From contig CAJWJW010000027.1 in NCBI GenBank assembly GCA_913041775.1, forward strand, positions 1 through 11,291: 11,291 nucleotides of DNA. The letters run 5' to 3'. Positions within the stretch are counted from its first letter, which is position 1; each line of letters opens with the position of its first letter. Shown here piece by piece: positions 6,551 to 11,291 of this stretch. A program made the translations under genes and the position numbers. Origin of the DNA: an uncultured Flavobacteriales bacterium. Its GTDB lineage: Bacteria > Bacteroidota > Bacteroidia > Flavobacteriales > UBA7430. The notes under the pieces were generated by a model. It saw nothing but the letters and a program-made list of their open reading frames with translations. It had not been told where the DNA came from and did no database searches.

Positions 6551-8230
6551 ATGAGATTTATTTTTTTATTCCTTTTAGCTCCCTTCTTTTCTTTCGCTCA
6601 ATCTGTTAATGTTGATTCAATATTTAAAAATTCTGGCGAGGTATATTTTTCTTTTCAAATAGATTCTAAAGAAGATTTAAATTCTATTTCTAGTATCGTA
6701 TCTATAGATCACGGAGTAGAATTGACAAATATGTTTGCTTATGCTAACAAGAAAGAACTTTCTGCTTTTTTAGATTTAAACATTCCTTTTAAAATAGAGC
6801 CAAAACCTGGTAGCTTATTTAAAGATCTGAACATGCTTCTTTCTCTAGAAGAAAAGCAAATTAGCGATTGGGATTTTTATCCTTCCTACGAGGTATATGT
6901 AGAAATGATGTATGCTTTTGAAACGCAATACCCCGATTTATGCAAAGTGAGTTCTATTGGGAGTTCTGTAGACGGCAGAGAATTGTTAGTTGCTAAAATT
7001 ACCGATAGTTTAAACGTATCTCAGAATGAGCCAAAAATACTCTATACTTCTTCTATGCACGGAGATGAGATTTCTGGTTTTGTACTTTCTATAAGATTAA
7101 TAGATTACCTTTTGTCTAATTATGAAAGCGATACTCGAGTAGCAAAGATTCTTAACAACGTTGAATTATGGATTAATCCATTAGCAAACCCTGATGGAGC
7201 ATACACAAATAATAATAATTCGGTTTATAACGCACAGCGTTATAATGCAAACTGGGTAGATTTAAATAGAAATTACCCAGACCCTGAAGATGGTACTCAT
7301 CCAGACGGGAATTCGTATCAGGCCGAAACCGTTGCTTTTATGAATTTTGCAGACAGTGTTCAATTCGATATTTCATCAAACTTTCACGGTGGTGCTGAGG
7401 TTGCTAATTATCCTTGGGATTCATGGTCTAATTTCCCTGCAGATTATGACTGGTGGTTGCATGTAATGGACGAATATGCTGCTTTTGCTCAAGAGAATTC
7501 TGATAATGGTTATTTTACTTCATTCGATAACGGAATTACCAACGGTTACGAATGGTATGAGGTAAGTGGGGGTAGACAAGATTATATGAACTACTTTAAA
7601 CATTGTAGAGAGTTTACCTTAGAAATCTCTTCTTCAAAAACTCCAGCAGGGCAAGATTTACCTTATTACTGGGAAGCAAACTACAATTCATTCCTTGCCT
7701 ATATTGAACAAGGCATGTATGGCTTACACGGTGTAATAACAGATTCTTTAACTGGAGAGCCTCTTTTTGCTGAGGTATATATAAATAACCACGATACGGA
7801 TAGTTCTGAGGTATATTCTCGCTTCCCTATTGGCGACTACCATCGATATTTATATAGTGGAACTTATTCCCTTACTTATTCTGCTGATGGATATATTTCT
7901 AAAACAATATCTTCTGTTCCTATAACTAACAATGAAACAACCATTTTAGATGTTAAGCTTTTAAAGAATACAGTAGGATTGGATTCTGAAATAATTACAG
8001 ACTTATGTGTTTTTCCGCAGCCTGCAATTTCCTATGTAACAATAGAGGGTTTACCAAAAAACTGTACTAATATGTGTTTTTTTGATATTCTAGGTAAAAA
8101 AGTTAGAAACTTAAATCTTACGAGTAATTCATCTATTACAATAAGTAGAGGTAATTTGAAGGAAGGTACTTATTTTCTTGTTTTTGTAGCGAATGATATT
8201 CTTTATAAAAAGGAGTTTGTGTTTAGGTAG
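6551..8230 (+). CDS. Secreted M14 zinc carboxypeptidase with T9SS sorting domain
   Basis: A signal peptide (MRFIFLFLLAPFFSFA, cleavage near 16-17) is followed by a pro-region to about 105 and an M14 peptidase domain to about 390. Zinc ligands are His170 and Glu173 in SMHGDEISG and His279 in NFHGGAEV. Substrate-binding NR is at 239-240 (VDLNRNYP), and the catalytic Glu is Glu358 in REFTLEIS. Residues about 391-470 form a transthyretin-like carboxypeptidase-regulatory domain (GVITDSLTGEPL...). The last 75 or so residues are a type A T9SS C-terminal domain: FPQPA (488-492, replacing the usual YPNPA), FFDILGKKV (510-518), GTYFLVF (539-545) and KKEFVFR at the end. The protein should cross the inner membrane by Sec and the outer membrane by T9SS, then trim peptides outside the cell or at its surface. 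It ends with a strong terminator. A near-match to the -7 element (TATAGTTTG, 6517-6525, one base too long) lies upstream. Confidence 0.94.
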   Translation: MRFIFLFLLAPFFSFAQSVNVDSIFKNSGEVYFSFQIDSKEDLNSISSIVSIDHGVELTNMFAYANKKELSAFLDLNIPFKIEPKPGSLFKDLNMLLSLEEKQISDWDFYPSYEVYVEMMYAFETQYPDLCKVSSIGSSVDGRELLVAKITDSLNVSQNEPKILYTSSMHGDEISGFVLSIRLIDYLLSNYESDTRVAKILNNVELWINPLANPDGAYTNNNNSVYNAQRYNANWVDLNRNYPDPEDGTHPDGNSYQAETVAFMNFADSVQFDISSNFHGGAEVANYPWDSWSNFPADYDWWLHVMDEYAAFAQENSDNGYFTSFDNGITNGYEWYEVSGGRQDYMNYFKHCREFTLEISSSKTPAGQDLPYYWEANYNSFLAYIEQGMYGLHGVITDSLTGEPLFAEVYINNHDTDSSEVYSRFPIGDYHRYLYSGTYSLTYSADGYISKTISSVPITNNETTILDVKLLKNTVGLDSEIITDLCVFPQPAISYVTIEGLPKNCTNMCFFDILGKKVRNLNLTSNSSITISRGNLKEGTYFLVFVANDILYKKEFVFR

Positions 8231-8251
8231 CGTATTTAATTACGAAATTTT

Positions 8252-8293
8252 AATAGAGGACTTTTTGCACAGCAAAAAGTCCTCTATTTTTTT
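8252..8293 (+). terminator. Strong rho-independent terminator after the M14 carboxypeptidase
   Basis: TAGAGGACTTTTTGC (8254-8268), loop ACA, and GCAAAAAGTCCTCTA (8272-8286) form a perfect 15-bp stem followed by seven Ts (8287-8293). The stem can extend by two A-T pairs at its base. It lies 22 nt past the stop codon and separates this gene from the permease downstream. Confidence 0.95.
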
Positions 8294-8295
8294 GA

Positions 8296-8400
8296 AATCT
8301 TTTTACTATTTTTAAATCCTCATTAAGCTACAAAACACAAGCTATCGAAAATTCAAAAAAAATTGGCTTTTGGTCGAGTACGGCTTTAGTCATCGGGAAT
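8296..8400 (+). other. Conserved in-frame N-terminal coding extension of the permease, without a standard start codon
   Basis: These 35 codons are open and in frame with the permease, bounded upstream by TGA (8293-8295). The last 15 or so codons before 8401 encode KKIGFWSSTALVIGN, which matches the conserved start of TM1 in AdiC-like transporters (G-x(5)-T-x(2)-V-x-G-N before GSGVF). No ATG, GTG or TTG occurs in frame. Possible non-standard starts are ATT at 8308, ATC at 8344 and ATT at 8362 (directly after seven As). A TATTTTTA element (8307-8314) could be the -7 box of a promoter, with a start site near 8318. Confidence 0.75.
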
Positions 8401-9648
8401 ATGATTGGATCTGGAGTATTTCTGATGCCTTCTGCATTAGCCTTTTATGGCGGGATTAGTGTTTTTGGATGGGTTTTTTCTTCCATAGGAGCTTTATTGT
8501 TAGCAATTGTTTTTGGAGAGCTAGCTAAATTAGCACCCAACACTACTGGAGGTCCTTATGCATATACACGTATTGCTCTGGGAGAGTTTCCTGCGTTTTT
8601 AGTTGCTTGGGGTTACTGGGTTTCAATTTGGTGTACAAATACTGCAATAGCAGTTGCATTGGTAGGCTATCTCGAAGTATTTTTTCCTTATTTAGGCAAA
8701 AGCCCCTTGGCTTCTATAGCAACTGGTTTGTTTTTTATTTGGTTGTTTACCTGGCTGAATTCTAAAGAATTAAAAACTATTGCCTTTGTGCAATTACTTA
8801 CCACAATTCTAAAAGTCACGCCTATTATACTAATAGGAATTATTGGAGTCTTTTATATTAAAATGGATAATTTCCTTCCTTTTAATGCTAGTGGCGAATC
8901 CGATTGGTCTGCGATAACAGCCACGACCACTTTAACCTTATTTGCCTATTTAGGAATGGAAAGTGCTACCATTCCTAGTGCCTGCATTAAAGATGCTGAA
9001 AAAACGATTAAGACTGCAACTATAGTAGGAACAGTATTTACGATAATCGTATATATTTTGAGTTCTATTGCAATCATGGGCGTAATTCCAGCTGAAGTTT
9101 TACAATACTCTAATGCACCATTTGCAGATGCTGCGGCTTTGTTTATGGGAGAAACCGCTAAGTATTTGGTTGCTGCTGGAGCTGTGATAGCAACAATGGG
9201 TGCTTTAAATGGTTGGATTCTCATCCAAGGACAAATACCAATGGCTGCTTCAAAAGATGGTTTGTTTCCGAAGGTATTTGGAAAAACAAATAAAAATAAA
9301 TCTCCTATTATAGGAATTGCTTTATCAAGTGTACTCGTGTCTCTACTCATGTTACTTAACTATTCCAAAACACTAGTTGAAGCATTCACATTTATGATGA
9401 AATTATCTACACTTTCTGTATTAGCACCCTACTTGTTTTCTACAGCCAGTTTAGCTATTATGTTATTTAGTAATAAAGTGCAAAACTCTACATATAAGTT
9501 AATAATAGCGTTCTTCGCATTTTGTTTTTCCATGTGGATAATTATTGGTTGTGGAGAAGAAATTGTGTTTTTGGGCTTTCTACTATTAATGGCTGGAATT
9601 CCTTTTTATGTGCTACTAACAAGAAGTAAATTATCGAATAATGACTAA
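8401..9648 (+). CDS. AdiC-like amino acid/polyamine permease (APC family); true start probably upstream
   Basis: This is an inner-membrane transporter of the basic amino acid/polyamine antiporter group of the APC superfamily. Counting from 8401, the substrate-carboxylate motif GSGVF is at residues 3-7. TM2 follows with GWVFSSIGALLLAIVFGELAK (23-43), then GGPYAY (50-55), the TM3 stretch NTAIAVALVGYLEVFFP (80-96), and TM6 YLGMESATIP (183-192), where Glu187 corresponds to the gating-region Glu208 of E. coli AdiC. The ALNGWILIQGQ segment (268-278) and DGLFPKVF (286-293) also match AdiC. About 12 transmembrane segments fit the 415 residues, except that the first half of TM1 is missing if translation starts here. 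The start at 8401 is the first ATG only; the conserved N-terminus continues upstream. The gene overlaps the Rieske oxygenase by 8 bp, so it probably imports, or exchanges, that enzyme's substrate. The substrate is unknown. Confidence 0.88.
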   Translation: MIGSGVFLMPSALAFYGGISVFGWVFSSIGALLLAIVFGELAKLAPNTTGGPYAYTRIALGEFPAFLVAWGYWVSIWCTNTAIAVALVGYLEVFFPYLGKSPLASIATGLFFIWLFTWLNSKELKTIAFVQLLTTILKVTPIILIGIIGVFYIKMDNFLPFNASGESDWSAITATTTLTLFAYLGMESATIPSACIKDAEKTIKTATIVGTVFTIIVYILSSIAIMGVIPAEVLQYSNAPFADAAALFMGETAKYLVAAGAVIATMGALNGWILIQGQIPMAASKDGLFPKVFGKTNKNKSPIIGIALSSVLVSLLMLLNYSKTLVEAFTFMMKLSTLSVLAPYLFSTASLAIMLFSNKVQNSTYKLIIAFFAFCFSMWIIIGCGEEIVFLGFLLLMAGIPFYVLLTRSKLSNND

Positions 9649-10735
9649 GTATTTTATAGATCCAGATATAACAAAAGCAGAAATGTTACCTGCTCAGTTT
9701 TATAAAAGTCAAGAGGTTTTCGATAAGCTGAAAGAGCTTGTTTTTGTGAAGTCTTGGCAGTGGATTGGTAATGCGAATACCTTAGTGCCCCTTACAGAGT
9801 CTGCTTATCCTTTGGTCTTGTTAGAGAGTTTCTTAACGGAGCCCTTGTTGGTAGTACGAGATAAGGAGAGTAAAGTTAAATGTTTTACCAATGTATGTAC
9901 TCATCGTGGTAATATTGTTTGTAGTGCCCCAGGTAAGGTGAAAAGCCTTAGCTGTATGTATCATGGTAGAAAGTTTGGTTTAGATGGTAGCTTTAAGTTT
10001 ATGCCTGAATTTAAAGAGGCTAAAAATTTCCCTCGACCCTGCGATGGATTGCATGAGTTTTCTCTAAAGCAATTAGGCTATCATTTATTTGTTGGATTAG
10101 ATCCTGCTTACGATTTCTCGGCAGTAATTACGGTTATGAATGAGCGTATCGGTTTTTTACCGCTAAATGAGTTTAAGCTAGATGCGTCTTTAAATAAAGA
10201 TTATATCGTTAATTGTCACTGGGCACTATACTGCGATAATTATTTAGAAGGTTTTCATATTCCTTTTGTTCACGAAGATTTAAATGCAGTTTTAGATTAC
10301 GGTAGTTATAAAACGGAAGTATACAATCATGTTAATTTGCAAATTGGTTATGCAGATGGAGCTGAAGAGGTTTTCGACCTTCCGGTTGGACATCCAGATT
10401 TTGGTAAAAATGTTGCTGCTTATTATTATTGGATATTCCCAAATATGATGTTTAATTTTTATCCCTGGGGATTGTCGATTAACATTATTAAACCGCTCAC
10501 AATTAATAAAACGAAGGTTTCTTTTATCACCTATATATACGACGAAACTAAATTAGACAGTGGAGCAGGTGCTATATTAGATAAAGTAGAAAGAGAAGAT
10601 GAGTTTGTTGTAGAAGGTGTTCATAAAGGATTGCAATCGCGGTTCTATAAATCTGGTAGATTTTCTCCCACCCGCGAACAAGGTGTGCATCACTTCCATA
10701 GTCTGTTAGCTGAATTTATGAATAAAGATCAATAA
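9641..10735 (+). CDS. Rieske-type non-haem iron oxygenase, α-subunit-like
   Basis: This oxygenase has an N-terminal Rieske [2Fe-2S] domain and a C-terminal mononuclear-iron catalytic domain. Rieske ligands are Cys86/His88 (CTH) and Cys105/His108 (CMYH), with the usual spacing of 16 residues between the pairs. The iron site is NYLEGFHIPFVH (200-211): His206 and His211, with an acidic ligand probably Asp320 in EREDEF. Glu203 sits where carnitine oxygenase CntA has its bridging Glu (E-x-x-H-x(4)-H). Ring hydroxylases instead have Asp there, so the sequence leans to the CntA/choline monooxygenase/betaine demethylase side of the family, acting on quaternary amines; this is an inference. No reductase or ferredoxin gene is in the window, so electrons must come from elsewhere. 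The gene starts 8 bp inside the permease gene (ATGACTAA), strong evidence of co-translation. The 364 residues are normal for the family. Confidence 0.9.
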   Translation: MTKYFIDPDITKAEMLPAQFYKSQEVFDKLKELVFVKSWQWIGNANTLVPLTESAYPLVLLESFLTEPLLVVRDKESKVKCFTNVCTHRGNIVCSAPGKVKSLSCMYHGRKFGLDGSFKFMPEFKEAKNFPRPCDGLHEFSLKQLGYHLFVGLDPAYDFSAVITVMNERIGFLPLNEFKLDASLNKDYIVNCHWALYCDNYLEGFHIPFVHEDLNAVLDYGSYKTEVYNHVNLQIGYADGAEEVFDLPVGHPDFGKNVAAYYYWIFPNMMFNFYPWGLSINIIKPLTINKTKVSFITYIYDETKLDSGAGAILDKVEREDEFVVEGVHKGLQSRFYKSGRFSPTREQGVHHFHSLLAEFMNKDQ

Positions 10736-10789
10736 TATTTAGAGGACAGTCTAATTCGCTTAATCATCTCGATTTTATTATCAGAAGAG

Positions 10790-10832
10790 CACTTTAAAGT
10801 AGCTACTTAGCTTGTTGTTAATTCACTTTAAA
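10790..10832. repeat. Short direct repeat and palindrome upstream of typA
   Basis: CACTTTAAA occurs at 10790-10798 and again at 10824-10832, 34 bp apart. The first copy lies within the palindrome ACTTTAAAGT (10791-10800), which runs into a second palindrome AGTAGCTACT (10798-10807). This could be an operator, or chance in AT-rich DNA. Confidence 0.25.
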
Positions 10833-10901
10833 ATAAATAACCTAGTATTATAGTACATCAATCATTTATTCTGCTTAATCTTGCAGTCTTAAAAAATGAC
10901 C

Positions 10902-11291
10902 ATGAAATCAATACGTAACATTGCAATTATTGCACACGTCGATCACGGTAAAACTACCTTAGTCGACAAAATCATTCACGAATGTCAAATTATGGACCCT
11001 AGAAAAGATACTGGGGAACTTATTCTTGATAACAACGATTTAGAGAGAGAGCGTGGAATCACGATAGTTTCGAAGAATGTTGCCGCGAATTACAAAGGTG
11101 TTAAAATTAATATTTTGGATACTCCTGGTCACGCCGATTTCGGTGGTGAGGTTGAGCGTGTATTGAAAATGGCTGATGGTGTTTTACTTTTGGTAGATGC
11201 TTTTGAAGGTCCAATGCCTCAAACACGTTTTGTATTGCAGAAAGCAATAGATTTAGGGTTAAAACCTTGTGTGGTGGTTAATAAAGTGGAT
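10902..11291 (+). CDS. typA: Translational GTPase TypA/BipA, N-terminal part (cut by window edge)
   Basis: TypA/BipA is a ribosome-associated GTPase of the EF-G/LepA class involved in 50S assembly and growth at low temperature or under stress. The visible 130 codons hold the G domain start: G1 AHVDHGKT (11-18), switch I/G2 segment NDLERERGITI (45-55), G3 DTPGHADF (73-80) and G4 NKVD (127-130). The LDNNDLERERGIT sequence is characteristic of TypA rather than EF-G or LepA. An in-frame ATG six bases earlier (10896) is also possible; I chose 10902 because TypA proteins typically begin M-x-S-I-(K/R)-N. TAATCTTG (10876-10883) is a 7-of-8 match to the -7 element but has no visible -33 TTG. No terminator separates it from the oxygenase gene upstream, so some read-through is possible. 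Confidence 0.96.
   Translation, partial: MKSIRNIAIIAHVDHGKTTLVDKIIHECQIMDPRKDTGELILDNNDLERERGITIVSKNVAANYKGVKINILDTPGHADFGGEVERVLKMADGVLLLVDAFEGPMPQTRFVLQKAIDLGLKPCVVVNKVD

Noticed and set aside
8946..9350. Minus-strand open frame of 134 codons
   Set aside because: It is antisense to the permease and results from the codon bias of a membrane protein; no domain is seen.
1..11291. CRISPR array, insertion sequence, toxin-antitoxin pair or phage defence system
   Set aside because: No regularly spaced repeats, terminal inverted repeats, transposase, or defence-type proteins are visible; the genes are mostly chromosomal housekeeping and metabolic genes.

Overview
The window looks like chromosome of a marine-type Flavobacteriia (Bacteroidota). 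The DNA is AT-rich and no start codon has a clear Shine-Dalgarno sequence; leaders are A/T-rich instead. Several upstream regions carry exact or near matches to the Bacteroidota -7 element TAnnTTTG, and one secreted protein ends in a type IX secretion (T9SS) sorting domain. Genus or species cannot be given from the sequence alone. There is no CRISPR array, insertion sequence, phage gene or rRNA.

Left part (1-3780). The 5' part of a tRNA-Thr(TGT) gene sits at the left edge on the minus strand, with a candidate promoter just upstream. About 430 bp without genes follow. Next is a minus-strand RhlE-type DEAD-box RNA helicase with its own terminator. Divergent from it are two closely spaced plus-strand genes: a short GreA/GreB-like protein (a family often mislabelled 3-oxoacyl-ACP synthase) and a Bcr/CflA-type MFS exporter. 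The exporter converges on the riboflavin gene ribH, with a hairpin between them.

Middle (3736-6465). A minus-strand pair encodes a membrane-anchored TPR protein and lumazine synthase (ribH), 3 nt apart. Divergent from it is recF, overlapping by 4 bp a DUF721 (DciA-like) gene, which makes a replication/repair pair.

Right part (6551-11291, all plus strand). A secreted M14 zinc carboxypeptidase with a T9SS C-terminal domain ends in a strong terminator. It is followed by an AdiC-like amino acid/polyamine permease that overlaps by 8 bp a Rieske non-haem iron oxygenase, which suggests uptake and oxidation of one nitrogenous substrate. The window ends inside typA/bipA.

Most of the window is ordinary flavobacterial chromosome. 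The items that stand out are (1) the permease, whose conserved N-terminus continues about 20 codons upstream of the only ATG with no ATG/GTG/TTG available, (2) the permease-oxygenase pair as an uncharacterised pathway, and (3) the GreA-like protein, which retains the catalytic acidic pair of RNA polymerase secondary-channel factors.
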